Origin: Eubacteriaceae bacterium | GTDB lineage: Bacteria; Bacillota; Clostridia; Lachnospirales; Lachnospiraceae | Assembly: GCA_902362875.1 (NCBI GenBank) | Contig: CABIYF010000002.1 | Coordinates: 1 to 64,000 of the forward strand | Reading direction: 5' to 3' | DNA: 64,000 nucleotides | Part shown: positions 46,601-54,500 of the stretch, piece by piece | Layout of the letters: every line of letters starts with the position of its first letter | How positions within the stretch are numbered: the first letter of the stretch is position 1 | Notes under the pieces: generated by a model | Database searches by the model: none | Told to the model about the DNA's origin: nothing | Seen by the model: the letters and a program-made list of their open reading frames with translations, nothing else | Program-made: the position numbers and the translations under genes

Positions 46601-46875
46601 TCTATGATGGAGAAGTCGGTGCTTATGTTTATCGCGAGAATATTTTGCTGACGATCTTAGGAACGATCGCAGGAATCATTTTAGGAATCCTGTTACATAA
46701 ATATGTTATATTTACGACAGAAGTTGACTTGATCATGTTTGGAAGACAGATTTATCTTCCAAGCTATGTTTACAGTATTTTACTAACAATTGCTTTTTCG
46801 ATTCTTGTAAACTTCTTCATGTATTTTCAGCTGAAGAAGATTGATATGGTAGAATCACTGAAAAGCACAGAGTGA
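43666..46875 (+). CDS. FtsX-type ABC permease with long coiled coil
   Basis: A 1069-residue permease. One N-terminal helix (about 15-40) is followed by an outside MacB-like domain and a long Lys/Gln/Glu-rich coiled coil (about 235-515) with many LDxxKSELEQSRKKLADAK-type heptads. Two FtsX helix bundles (about 540-660 and 920-1060) contain MTRMVEEQRTQIGMMKALGYN and NINISERRMELATIKVLGFYD. Proteins of this build in Clostridia are probably envelope-spanning mechanotransmission or export machines. An ATG at 43660 is also possible; 43666 fits the AGGA site better. Confidence 0.9.
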   Translation: MKKTALHKDIYRTITGTLPRFLSIFFIVVLGVAFYAGIRVTQKDMHITADHQFDDSKLMDVKVMGTLGISKGNLESIRKLSKSEDIEGGYSTDVISKKQGSDDEHAVKVMAETKKLNQMTIIKGTLPDKSGECLVDEWYASQNGLEVGDTLELSSGTEDDLSDTLNDTTYKITGIGRSAEYLSRSRGSTTIGTGTLSGFIVVEKSEFSSDIYTEVYITAKGAKTERAYSDAYDNKVKELEEQLKSISKEENKKRLGSVQKEAQDKIAKKERTFKKERKKVLNKLDKAEKQLKDSRKKLDASKSELEQSRKKLADAKAQIRTAKAQYQTGIKQISSAREQLKTQKQTIKTKSSQLDTQGAKVKEQEVQLEKKEQQIDQALQAGAISEQEAQASLTQINAGKQQIKKAKAQISSGRKQLQAAQTKIANAEKTLNQKSSQLKRAKQTITYNEAKLVTGQKQIDEGTVKLKEAETKLIDGERSLKRSRKKAEKKLNDAKKKIKDAKEDVKNIKQGKWYILNREKMQSYVEYGQEADRIAALGQVVPVIFFLVAALVSLTAMTRMVEEQRTQIGMMKALGYNGFNIAMKYVSYALAATLTGSILGAVIGEKLLPWIIINAYKMMYTGLGDVYTPLETEYSVMAAGLAVGVVVFAVLSACYKELREKPAQLMRPVAPKEGKRILLEKIPFLWKRLSFIWKATMRNLFRYKKRFFMTIFGIGGCMALLLLGFGIKDSISAISKNQYGEIITYDFSITYKDGIKNAKKEELVNWAKKQDHMTDLMEVSESAVTIRANGEKQDATMILPMSKENFDGYITLQDRKSKTRYKLDDEGIILTEKAASLLGVSKGDTITIKKSGDQRIKAKISQITENYLQHKVYMTPRLYARLYHKKAETTGIYCIEKNISKKKMQENGKKILARDEASALHFSSDDAKTMEDMVNNLNIVVVVLIVSAGLLAFVVLYNLNNINISERRMELATIKVLGFYDGEVGAYVYRENILLTILGTIAGIILGILLHKYVIFTTEVDLIMFGRQIYLPSYVYSILLTIAFSILVNFFMYFQLKKIDMVESLKSTE

Positions 46876-46893
46876 CGGAAAGGAAAAGAGACT

Positions 46894-48207
46894 ATGAAAA
46901 TGAACGAATTAATGATTTACCAGGTGTTTCCACTACGCGCATTAACAGACGGAGAGCCTTCCCATGGAATTTTAGAGATGATCGACTGGATTCCACACAT
47001 CAAGAAACTTGGAATGAATGCAGTTTATTTTTCACCGGTATTTTCATCCAGTGATCATGGATATGATACGAAAGATTATCAGAAGATCGATGAGAGACTT
47101 GGAACGAATGAAGACTTCAAAACGATGTGTGATGCCATACACAAAGAAGGAATTCAGGTCATCTTAGACGGAGTATTCAACCATGTCGGAAGAGAATTCT
47201 TTGCATTTGAAGATGTGAGAGAGAAGAAATGGGATTCTCCATACAAAGACTGGTTCTATATTAATTTTGATGGAAACAGCTGCTATGATGATGGATTCTG
47301 GTATGAAGGCTGGGAAGGACATTTTGAGCTGGTTAAATTAAATCTTGATAATGAGCAGGTTCGAAATTATTTATTAGAATCCGTTGGAAAATGGATGGAT
47401 GAGCTTGGAATCGACGGATTAAGACTGGATGTTGCTTATATGTTAAATCGAAACTTTATGAAAGCACTGGTAGATTTTGTTCATGGAAAGAATCCAGAAT
47501 TTTTAATGATCGGGGAAATGCTTCATGGAGATTACACACAGCTTGTGAATCCGGACTTGCTTGATTCCGTGACGAATTATGAATGTTACAAAGGATTATA
47601 TTCAAGCTTTAACACACACAATATGCATGAGATCGGCTATTCCTTAAATCGTCAGTTTGGTCCGGAAGAATGGACATTGTACAAAGGACTTCCATTATAT
47701 AATTTCGTGGATAATCATGATGTGGAGAGAATTGCAACACAGTTAGAGGATAAAGAACACCTGCCTCTTATTTATGCAATGGAATTTGCAATGCCAGGGG
47801 TTCCGGGAGTTTACTATGGAAGTGAATGGGGAATGGAAGGCAGGAAAGAGCAGGGAAGCGATGACAGTCTGCGTCCAAGAATCCACAAAGAAGACTTACA
47901 GGAAAATGAACTGACAGAATATATCGCAAAACTGGCCGAAGTAAGAGCAGGATCACCAGCATTGAAGTATGGAGACTATTTACAGCTGGCAATTGCTCCT
48001 GATGTTCTGGTATTCCAGAGAAGAACAAATGAAGACCGTATTATCTTTGCAATGAACTGTGGAGAAGGCGAATTTACGGCACATTTTGATGCACAGGCAG
48101 GCTGCGGAACGGATCTGATCACAGGAGAATCTGTTGATTTTGGGGGAGGACTTGTGATCAAAGGAAAAACAGCAATGATAATTCGAACAGAAGAGTATAA
48201 GTTTTAA
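46894..48207 (+). CDS. GH13 alpha-amylase-family glycosidase
   Basis: A 437-residue cytoplasmic glycosidase with no signal peptide. Catalytic residues are in GLRLDVAYM (nucleophile Asp), MIGEMLHGDY (acid/base Glu) and FVDNHDVERI (transition-state Asp). VYFSPVFSSSDHGYDTKDYQKID and DGVFNHVGREF are the first two conserved GH13 regions. It resembles small neopullulanase/cyclomaltodextrinase-like enzymes lacking an N-terminal domain; substrate probably short alpha-glucans. AAAGGAAAAG lies upstream. Confidence 0.92.
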   Translation: MKMNELMIYQVFPLRALTDGEPSHGILEMIDWIPHIKKLGMNAVYFSPVFSSSDHGYDTKDYQKIDERLGTNEDFKTMCDAIHKEGIQVILDGVFNHVGREFFAFEDVREKKWDSPYKDWFYINFDGNSCYDDGFWYEGWEGHFELVKLNLDNEQVRNYLLESVGKWMDELGIDGLRLDVAYMLNRNFMKALVDFVHGKNPEFLMIGEMLHGDYTQLVNPDLLDSVTNYECYKGLYSSFNTHNMHEIGYSLNRQFGPEEWTLYKGLPLYNFVDNHDVERIATQLEDKEHLPLIYAMEFAMPGVPGVYYGSEWGMEGRKEQGSDDSLRPRIHKEDLQENELTEYIAKLAEVRAGSPALKYGDYLQLAIAPDVLVFQRRTNEDRIIFAMNCGEGEFTAHFDAQAGCGTDLITGESVDFGGGLVIKGKTAMIIRTEEYKF

Positions 48208-48210
48208 AAT

Positions 48211-48256
48211 TAAATGCGACAAGAGGTATTAAACCTCTGCCGCATTTATTTTTTTA
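48211..48256 (+). terminator. Terminator of GH13 gene
   Basis: TAAATGCG...AGAGGT pairs with ACCTCT...CGCATTTA, followed by T7. It is the last clear host feature. Confidence 0.8.
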
Positions 48257-48266
48257 CACAAAAAGC

Positions 48267-48306
48267 AGAATGCGGTAGAGCTTAAAAACTCTTACCGCAT
48301 TTTTTA
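48267..48306 (+). terminator. Second, related terminator at the phage boundary
   Basis: AATGCGGTA-AGAG type arms (AATGCGGTAGAG, CTCTTACCGCATT) enclose CTTAAAAA and end in T6. The right arm shares CTCT-CCGCATTT with the preceding terminator. The pair may be a duplicated attachment region, or simply two terminators. Confidence 0.65.
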
Positions 48307-48332
48307 TTTATAAAGGAAAGGAGAATGAGAAC

Positions 48333-48533
48333 GTGGCAAGGAAATATAAAAGATTGAATTATGAAGACCGAAAAGCCATTGAAGCGATGTGCAAACAGGG
48401 AAAGCGTGCAGAAGAGATAGCGGAAGCAATGGACGTTCACAGAGCCACCATCTACCACGAACTGAAAAGGGGTGGCGCAGAAAATGGAAACCGAAAGCAG
48501 TACAGCGCAGACATGGCACAGAAGGCAATATAA
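48333..48533 (+). CDS. HTH_38-type small DNA-binding protein
   Basis: A 66-residue protein with the IS30-like helix-turn-helix YEDRKAIEAMCKQGKRAEEIAEAMDVHRATIYHELKRGG. It starts at GTG 48333, about 10 bases after AAAGGAG. First gene of the phage region; probably a regulator. Confidence 0.75.
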   Translation: MARKYKRLNYEDRKAIEAMCKQGKRAEEIAEAMDVHRATIYHELKRGGAENGNRKQYSADMAQKAI

Positions 48534-48582
48534 TTTGTTCCCCGAAAAGGATCGGGGAAGTACATATGAAAGGCGGAAGAAT

Positions 48583-48903
48583 ATGAAGCTGAATATTAAA
48601 AAATTTATGATGACAGAAATGGGCGGAGAACTGGAAGAAACGATTAAGGCGTGGGATCAGGCACTGGAAGAAAGAAGAAAAGCGACGCCGGGAATTGGCG
48701 ATCCGGATCAGGGACTGGGCTTCGGATACTGGGATCGTACCTGTAAAAGCTGTCAGGATAGATGGGAAGTTTTCAAGTTAGCAATCAGACAGTTTTATGG
48801 AATTGAATTCAACTTTACACGGACAGATGAATACTTCGGAATTTGCAACGATGATGAAACTATCTGGCTGATGAAAGAGAACAGAGAGGAGGAACGACAG
48901 TGA
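48583..48903 (+). CDS. Phage hypothetical protein
   Basis: A 106-residue protein (MKLNIKKFMMTEMGGELEE...) with a RTCKSCQDRWEVFK segment that may bind metal. The domain is not recognised. Start chosen for AAGGCGGAAG upstream; the longer frame overlaps the previous gene. Overlaps the next gene by 4 bases (GTGA). Confidence 0.65.
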   Translation: MKLNIKKFMMTEMGGELEETIKAWDQALEERRKATPGIGDPDQGLGFGYWDRTCKSCQDRWEVFKLAIRQFYGIEFNFTRTDEYFGICNDDETIWLMKENREEERQ

Positions 48904-49103
48904 CAAAGAAAAGATCGACTGACATCCGGACATGTCCCGTGTGCGGACATCAGGTGCAACGAAGTGACATGCAGTTCACACGGGACTGCAACGGGATCCC
49001 GTTCAGACTGGTTTGCTGGGACTGCTACGATCAGCTAATGGCGAAAGGCTATGACGGGGAATATTACACGGAAGCAGATGAAAATATTGATTATGACTAT
49101 TAA
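48900..49103 (+). CDS. Small zinc-ribbon phage protein
   Basis: A 67-residue protein with TCPVCGHQ and LVCWDCYDQL, two CxxC knuckles giving a zinc ribbon, and an acidic tail. GTG start overlapping the preceding stop with AGGAGGA upstream. Function unknown. Confidence 0.65.
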   Translation: MTKKRSTDIRTCPVCGHQVQRSDMQFTRDCNGIPFRLVCWDCYDQLMAKGYDGEYYTEADENIDYDY

Positions 49104-49118
49104 GCAAAGGACATGAAA

Positions 49119-49448
49119 ATGGCAATCGAAAGAACAGTAGAAACGGACGTATATTGCGATGTATGCGGCGAGTGGATCATGGGCTGGAAATCTAATGATA
49201 CAGGAGTTAGCAGAGCATGGGCGGCAGAATACACGAGGAGAAGAGGGGGAACGGTTGGAAAGAAAATCGTTTGCAAGAAGTGCAGGATAAAAGAACGGAT
49301 CCGGACATGTAGTTTGCAACGCAAGATCGGGAATGCAGGAAGGGATAGTGACGGGACATGTATGGGATTTGCAAGCGTGGTATCGGACGAACCGATGGAA
49401 AGATGCAAAAGATGCATAGCCTGCACATCTTATCAATGGGAAGAATAG
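49119..49448 (+). CDS. Small Cys-rich phage protein
   Basis: A 109-residue protein with YCDVCGEWI, IVCKKCRIKER and RCKRCIACTSY; three CxxC/CxxxC clusters suggest zinc binding. AAAGGAC spacing favours the ATG at 49119 over 49113. Function unknown. Confidence 0.6.
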   Translation: MAIERTVETDVYCDVCGEWIMGWKSNDTGVSRAWAAEYTRRRGGTVGKKIVCKKCRIKERIRTCSLQRKIGNAGRDSDGTCMGFASVVSDEPMERCKRCIACTSYQWEE

Positions 49449-49742
49449 TTCAGAGGATAGAAGCCGAAACGGGGCGCAAGCCCCGTCCGGTCACGATGGC
49501 AACGTGATCGCTGACGATGGCAAGCTGATAGCCGTCCGATGAACACTGTGGAAAAATAGCGGCGGGCATAGACTGCCAGAATTCTATGCGGATGTTCAAC
49601 AGGTTTTCAGATGCTTTTTAATGCGAAAAGCAACAACGCAGCGTCAGATGTTGCCGGAAGGGGTGTGGTGATATATATGACTGCGCTGATCAGCGCAGAT
49701 TGATTATGCCGAAAGGCAGTACATAGAAAGGAAAATGAACAG
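49449..49742 (+). ncRNA. Structured noncoding stretch upstream of methyltransferase
   Basis: No gene is seen. The stretch has a perfect hairpin ACGGGGC-GCAA-GCCCCGT (49470-49487) with a GNRA loop, TCAC-GTGA and GCATAG-CTATGC hairpins, a repeated GATGGCAA (about 49495 and 49516) and an 18-bp perfect palindrome at 49681-49698 (CTGCGC TGATCA GCGCAG). This could be a phage small RNA or long regulatory leader. The palindrome may instead be an operator. Confidence 0.4.
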
Positions 49743-50744
49743 ATGACAGCAACAGAAGAAAGACCAGTGCAGATTTTGGAACTATTCGGAGGAATAGGAA
49801 GCCCGCGATGTGCATTGCGAAATCTGAAGATACCAACAAAAGCGATCGACTACGTTGAAATTGATGAAAAAGCAGTCCGATCTTATAACAATATGTTCAG
49901 TGAAGAACTGCTATACAAAACACAGTCTGTTGTGGGATGGAATCTGAAGCCGGACATTTTAATACATGGAAGTCCGTGTCAAGATTTCAGCATAGCCGGA
50001 CATCAAAGAGGGGCAGACGAAGGAAGTGAAACAAGATCGAGTTTGATGTGGGAAACGATTCACATCATTGACCAGATGGGAGAATGGAAACCGAAATATG
50101 TAATCTGGGAAAATGTGAAAAATGTGACATCGAAACATATGATCGCGAATTTTGTGCGTTATCAAAAAGAGATGGAACGAATGGGCTATACAAATAATTA
50201 CGATGTTTTAGATGCAAGAGAATTCGGACTGCCACAAGCACGCGAAAGAGTGTTCACGATCAGTTGCCTGAATGGTGAAAAATTTGATTTCACAAGCCTG
50301 ATCAGGACGCCTATGCGTAAAATCAGCGAATTTTTGGAAGATAACGAAAACGTTCCGGAAGTATATAACGTCACACAGCCATCTGTATATAACGTGATCG
50401 GCGCGTCGGGAATAAAAAGAGCGACAGTGATCAAAGACTTTGCTTATACGATTACAACGCGACAGGACAGAACACCAGCGCAGGTGATTGACTGTGGATC
50501 AGGAAGATACCGATACTTGACAGAACGGGAATGCTGGCGACTGATGGGATATACAGACGAAGAATTTGAAGCAGCGAAAGCTGTGCATGAGAGAAAAGGA
50601 AGATATTACATGACACTGTATAAACAGGCGGGGAATAGCATAGCGGTTCCGATATTTGAAAGCATCTTCCGAAAGATAATTCTGGGAGAGGAGAGAACAA
50701 AGAAGGATGACAGTGAACGTCAGAAAGGCGATGCAGGACGTTAG
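49743..50744 (+). CDS. DNA cytosine-5 methyltransferase
   Basis: A 333-residue m5C methyltransferase. Motif I is LELFGGIGSPRCAL, motif IV GSPCQDFSIAG with the catalytic Cys near residue 79, motif VI VIWENVKNV, motif VIII PQARERVF, and motifs IX-X are ITTRQDRTPAQ and LYKQAGNSIAVPIF. The target-recognition region is short. No restriction enzyme lies nearby, so it probably protects phage DNA or acts in regulation. AGGAAAATG region lies upstream. Confidence 0.93.
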   Translation: MTATEERPVQILELFGGIGSPRCALRNLKIPTKAIDYVEIDEKAVRSYNNMFSEELLYKTQSVVGWNLKPDILIHGSPCQDFSIAGHQRGADEGSETRSSLMWETIHIIDQMGEWKPKYVIWENVKNVTSKHMIANFVRYQKEMERMGYTNNYDVLDAREFGLPQARERVFTISCLNGEKFDFTSLIRTPMRKISEFLEDNENVPEVYNVTQPSVYNVIGASGIKRATVIKDFAYTITTRQDRTPAQVIDCGSGRYRYLTERECWRLMGYTDEEFEAAKAVHERKGRYYMTLYKQAGNSIAVPIFESIFRKIILGEERTKKDDSERQKGDAGR

Positions 50745-50956
50745 AAAAGCAGGGTAATATAAAAGCCTTCTGGTATGCTTGGCGGCACCAGAAGGCTTCA
50801 CAGTGGCTTCAGGACGATGCCCGAAAACCATAGTACACATCGAAGATATTGTACACCGGACAGCCTGAAAAGTCAATGAATCCGCGCTTTTTTGGACTTC
50901 CTAAAACGACCTTGTAATGGATACTAACAATTCAACTAACAAAGGAAGTAAAGGGA
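50745..50956 (+). other. Hairpin-rich region, candidate replication origin
   Basis: A perfect 12-bp stem AAGCCTTCTGGT / ACCAGAAGGCTT (50763-50774 and 50787-50798) with a 12-base loop has no U tract. A GTACA...TGTAC inverted repeat follows near 50850-50873. The region directly precedes the HUH Rep gene, where rolling-circle origins often lie. The origin assignment is inference. Confidence 0.4.
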
Positions 50957-51865
50957 ATGGGAAAGAAAAGAAGGAAGGCTGTATATGTCCCTTATGACTA
51001 TGAAACAGCGTATAAGAATAGCCTGGATAAGATGGAGGAAGCAAACGAAGAAAGGATCCTAAAGGAAGGCAAGGTGAAAAGCATCTATGCAACGAAGGAG
51101 ATCCGATCAGGTGATCAGCTGGAAGTGGAAATCTATCCAGAATTTACGAAGGGACAGAAAGATCAGATCCCGGATGAAGGGAAGAGAAAAAGACAAAGAC
51201 AAGCACAGAAGAATCTGAATGATAAAAACAGTAAAAAGATGTGCGAAAGGGTGATCGGTGAGAACTTCACAGATAGAGATATATGGGCGACATTCACATA
51301 CACGGATGACAATATGCCTGCTTCGATGGAAGTGGCAACGAAGAACATGCAGAACTATATCAGGCGACTGAATTACCAGCGAAAGAAGCAGGGATTGAGT
51401 AATGCAAGATATGTGTATGTCACAGAATGCAGTGAAAAAGGACGCTGGCATCATCACATCGTTATGGATGGCGATGTGGATATGGACACGGTTGAAGCGG
51501 CCTGGAATCTTGGAAAAAGAAATGAGATCAGAAGGCTTCAGAGGGATGAAAACGGACTGGTCGGAATGGCAAGGTACATCACGAAAGAGAAAAGCAAAAA
51601 AGGAAAGTATCAAAAGACATGGTGTGCATCAAAGGGACTGCGGAAACCGAAAGAAAAAGTCAATCATTACAAAACAAAACAGAAGGATGTGGACAGGATC
51701 GTAAAAGGAGATCTGAATGTCTGCGATCATTTGATGAAATGGTATGGCGATAAATATGATTTTGCTGAAGCAGAAGTGAAATACAACACGTTCAACGGCA
51801 GATTCTACATATACGGGCGGATGCGGTTGAGGAAAGGAACGGCACATGACAAGGGCAAGAAGTAG
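50957..51865 (+). CDS. HUH-type replication initiator (rolling-circle Rep)
   Basis: A 302-residue protein with the three Rep motifs in order: motif 1 IWATFTYTDDNMP (about 110-122), motif 2 GRWHHHIVM (His-hydrophobic/His pair, about 172-180) and motif 3 MARYITKEKSK with the candidate nucleophile Tyr near residue 215 and Lys four after it. This fits a nicking-rejoining HUH endonuclease. An N-terminal charged segment may bind DNA. It may start phage or plasmid-like replication at an origin just upstream. AAAGGAAG lies upstream; the C-terminus overlaps the next gene by 20 bases. Confidence 0.8.
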   Translation: MGKKRRKAVYVPYDYETAYKNSLDKMEEANEERILKEGKVKSIYATKEIRSGDQLEVEIYPEFTKGQKDQIPDEGKRKRQRQAQKNLNDKNSKKMCERVIGENFTDRDIWATFTYTDDNMPASMEVATKNMQNYIRRLNYQRKKQGLSNARYVYVTECSEKGRWHHHIVMDGDVDMDTVEAAWNLGKRNEIRRLQRDENGLVGMARYITKEKSKKGKYQKTWCASKGLRKPKEKVNHYKTKQKDVDRIVKGDLNVCDHLMKWYGDKYDFAEAEVKYNTFNGRFYIYGRMRLRKGTAHDKGKK

Positions 51866-52706
51866 GAGAACAGCACGAAGAAAGATCAAAAGACAGATAA
51901 GGAAGACTTTGAATATCATATGCACTGTATGGGATTTCATTGCAAGACATCCGGCAATGCTTGCGATGCCACTGATCATTTTCCTATTGGTGTTGACAAT
52001 ACAAATGCACGAATTTGAAAAGCAGGTGCAGGCGTGGGATCAGGAGATCCGGCAGCAGCAGGAACAGATCGAAGAATTGTATGACCGTCAGGATCCAGTG
52101 GAGCAGACAGACATGACGGATGTATATGGATGCAAAAGTCTGTACGGTACATATGATTTTCCGTGGAATACAATGTCGCAGGACTGGGGGAGCGATCAAG
52201 TGACAGGATTTTACTATCATGAAATATCTGAAGAATGCAAGGCGGCAGGCGGAGAGTTACCGACAATCATTCAGGTATACACATACATTGTATGCGAACA
52301 GAATGGCGTCGATTATGAAATGGTTTTTGCATTGATCGAACAGGAATCCCGATGCAGATGGGACACTGAAGGCGACAATGGAACGTCAATCGGTTTGATG
52401 CAGGTGTCGGAAAAATGGCATATGCAAAGGATGGAAGAACTGGGAGCGTATGACTTGAAGAATCCATATCAGAATGTGCTGGTTGGTGTGAATTATCTGT
52501 CAGAAATCCAGAATGATCTTCGCGGAACAGTACCAGATGAAGATCTTCCGTACTATACGCTGGCAGTTTATAACTACGGGAAGCAGGGCGCAAAAGCGAA
52601 TCTGTGGGATCAGGGCATTGTGAAGTATACATACAACACGAAGATTATGGATCGAGCGCAACAGCTGAAGGAAGAGAAAAAGAAAGCAGAGGAGGGACGC
52701 AGATGA
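51846..52706 (+). CDS. Membrane-anchored lytic transglycosylase
   Basis: A 286-residue protein with a very basic N-terminus, one membrane helix (about 38-56, MLAMPLIIFLLVLTIQM), a coiled coil, and an SLT lytic transglycosylase domain (about 135-270): MVFALIEQESRCRW with the catalytic Glu, SIGLMQVSEKWH and YTLAVYNYGKQGA. It opens peptidoglycan at the membrane, a role more usual for conjugation VirB1 or phage entry proteins. Its position inside the replication module, overlapping the Rep gene, is unusual. Confidence 0.82.
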   Translation: MTRARSRRTARRKIKRQIRKTLNIICTVWDFIARHPAMLAMPLIIFLLVLTIQMHEFEKQVQAWDQEIRQQQEQIEELYDRQDPVEQTDMTDVYGCKSLYGTYDFPWNTMSQDWGSDQVTGFYYHEISEECKAAGGELPTIIQVYTYIVCEQNGVDYEMVFALIEQESRCRWDTEGDNGTSIGLMQVSEKWHMQRMEELGAYDLKNPYQNVLVGVNYLSEIQNDLRGTVPDEDLPYYTLAVYNYGKQGAKANLWDQGIVKYTYNTKIMDRAQQLKEEKKKAEEGRR

Positions 52707-52822
52707 TCAGGAGCATCTCAAAGAAGATCCAGCACATGATCCGTATGATCAGGATCCGGCAATGCCATCACTGCTGTCTGTTCTGCAAATATTGGAACAT
52801 ATGCAAGGAGAAAGAAGAGTGA
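52703..52822 (+). CDS. 39-residue Cys/His-rich peptide
   Basis: A short basic peptide ending RQCHHCCLFCKYWNICKEKEE with several Cys and His residues. The ATG overlaps the previous stop (ATGA) with GAGG upstream, and its stop overlaps the GTG of the next gene, so it sits in a translationally coupled chain. Function unknown. Confidence 0.5.
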   Translation: MIRSISKKIQHMIRMIRIRQCHHCCLFCKYWNICKEKEE

Positions 52823-53286
52823 ATCGAAGATACGCAAGAAGAAGCGAGGATACAGAGCAAATGAGCGTCATGGACTGGGCGCGATGGAACCAGAACGCAC
52901 ATCCGGAACTGGAACTGCTGCATCATTGCCCGAATGGGGGGAGCCGCAACAAAGCAGAAGCGGTGAAACTGAAACAGATGGGCGTGAAAGCTGGGATTCC
53001 GGATCTGTGTCTTCCGGTTCCGATGGGAATGTACAACGGTTTGTACATTGAAATGAAATACGATACCGGAAGACTGGAAGACAGCCAGAAGAAAATGCTG
53101 AAGGCACTGGCGGCAGCAGGACATTACTGCACAGTTTGCTATGGGGCAGAAGAAGCGATCCGGGTGCTGCAAGAATATATCAACCTGAAGAAAATTGATG
53201 CTGGAAAAAGAGAAGATACAATGTCAGAACAGAACCTGATGATTAGAAAGAACGGGAAAGTGAAATGTATTATTTTCAAAGAGTAG
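52819..53286 (+). CDS. VRR-NUC domain nuclease
   Basis: A 155-residue protein with the VRR-NUC pattern HHCPNGGSRNKAEAVKLKQMGVKAGIPDLCLPVP, YIEMKYDTGRLEDSQKKMLKAL and CYGAEEAIRVL; the D...ExK residues are in GIPDL and IEMK. These PD-(D/E)XK nucleases may resolve branched DNA. The GTG at 52819 has AAGGAGA correctly spaced. Confidence 0.85.
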   Translation: MNRRYARRSEDTEQMSVMDWARWNQNAHPELELLHHCPNGGSRNKAEAVKLKQMGVKAGIPDLCLPVPMGMYNGLYIEMKYDTGRLEDSQKKMLKALAAAGHYCTVCYGAEEAIRVLQEYINLKKIDAGKREDTMSEQNLMIRKNGKVKCIIFKE

Positions 53287-53477
53287 AAGAAAGATCCAAA
53301 CAGGCAAGGAAAGCACTGAAGAACTGCGAACTGGCGCAAAGGCAGAAAAAATTCGGATTCAAGGAAGCAGTGATCAGCAGCCGCGGAGAATGTACCGGAT
53401 GCAGAAATCCAGATGACGGGGCGCTGGATCGAAAGTGCAAGCGTTGCCAGTATAACGAATACTATGAAGCGAAGTGA
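53265..53477 (+). CDS. Small zinc-finger-like phage protein
   Basis: A 70-residue basic protein with GECTGCRNPDDGALDRKCKRCQYNEYY, a two-CxxC zinc motif. It overlaps the end of the VRR-NUC gene. Function unknown. Confidence 0.6.
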   Translation: MYYFQRVEERSKQARKALKNCELAQRQKKFGFKEAVISSRGECTGCRNPDDGALDRKCKRCQYNEYYEAK

Positions 53478-53706
53478 TTACGCTTTTCCTTGCGGCGGCT
53501 GCATATGCAATCACTGTGCGAACAGAGTGGAAACGATAGACAACTGCACCGGAGAAGCAAAAGAACCTTGCTTCGTATGCGATGAGTGCAGATGGCATGA
53601 CGGAGATACGAAGAATCCGGATAAATGGAAACAGGAATGTGATGAATATATCATCACAGAGGAGCAGGCAAAAAGAAACAGAAAAAAATTCAAAATTGTG
53701 AAATAG
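53464..53706 (+). CDS. Small Cys-rich phage protein
   Basis: An 80-residue protein with FPCGGCICNHCAN and CFVCDECRWHDG. The ATG at 53464 lies inside the end of the previous gene and has no clear ribosome site, so translation is probably coupled. Function unknown. Confidence 0.6.
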   Translation: MKRSDYAFPCGGCICNHCANRVETIDNCTGEAKEPCFVCDECRWHDGDTKNPDKWKQECDEYIITEEQAKRNRKKFKIVK

Positions 53707-53718
53707 GAGGTACACATC

Positions 53719-54498
53719 ATGAAAACAATCGCAATTATGAACCAGAAGGGCGGAATCGGCAAAACAATGACGGCGGCTTCGATCGCCTACCTGCTGGGAG
53801 AAGAACAGGGAAAGAAGGTGCTGTTGGTTGATGCGGATCAGCAGGGCAATGTATCAATGTTGTATGACAGATACAAACCGGAAGGGATCGGGATGTCCGA
53901 ATTACTGGAAAGACACAGAAGCGTCGGGGGATCTTACAAGACAACAGACCTGATCCAGACAACACCGTATCACAATATTGACATCATCACAGCAAATGGA
54001 TATTTAATGCGGACTAACATGAATCTGCTACTGAACGAAAAAGAAGATCAGATCCTTCGCTTTGCGGCTGCAATGCTGGAAGTGCAGGATGTATATGATT
54101 ATTGTGTGGTTGATTGCGGGTTGCTGCTGGATATGACCGTGACGAATGTTCTGGTGGCGACGGATCTTGTGATCCTTCCGGTTAAGATCGGCGGATTTGA
54201 AATTGAAGCGATTGCGAATATGGATGAACAGCTGGAAGATCTGCGAAGCCTGAATGACCGGATCCGCATGAAGATTTTAATGACTATGCGACAGAAGAAC
54301 CAGACAAGCCTTCAGGTGGAAGCATGGCTGAAAGAATCATCTGGACAGGATTGCTTCGTGACGGCTGTTAGAAGATCCATCATTGCAGAAAAAGCGACAA
54401 TGCAACGTGTGCCGCTTCCGAAGTTTTCTAAAAATTGTATTGTCACACAGGACTATCGGAATGTTGTGACAGAACTGCTGAAAGATATGGAGGGATAG
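53719..54498 (+). CDS. ParA-family partition ATPase
   Basis: A 259-residue ParA/Soj ATPase. The deviant Walker A is NQKGGIGKTMTA (about 8-19), Walker A' is VLLVDADQQGNVS, and Walker B is YDYCVVDCGLLLDMTVTN. It uses ATP-driven DNA binding to move cargo or plasmid DNA. TAGGAGG lies upstream. A ParB-like gene follows two genes later, making a partition pair unusual for an integrated tailed phage. Confidence 0.92.
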   Translation: MKTIAIMNQKGGIGKTMTAASIAYLLGEEQGKKVLLVDADQQGNVSMLYDRYKPEGIGMSELLERHRSVGGSYKTTDLIQTTPYHNIDIITANGYLMRTNMNLLLNEKEDQILRFAAAMLEVQDVYDYCVVDCGLLLDMTVTNVLVATDLVILPVKIGGFEIEAIANMDEQLEDLRSLNDRIRMKILMTMRQKNQTSLQVEAWLKESSGQDCFVTAVRRSIIAEKATMQRVPLPKFSKNCIVTQDYRNVVTELLKDMEG

Positions 54499-54500
54499 GC

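Noticed and set aside
48267-48306. CRISPR-like or tandem repeat
   Set aside because: Only two related hairpins with terminator features; no array or spacers.
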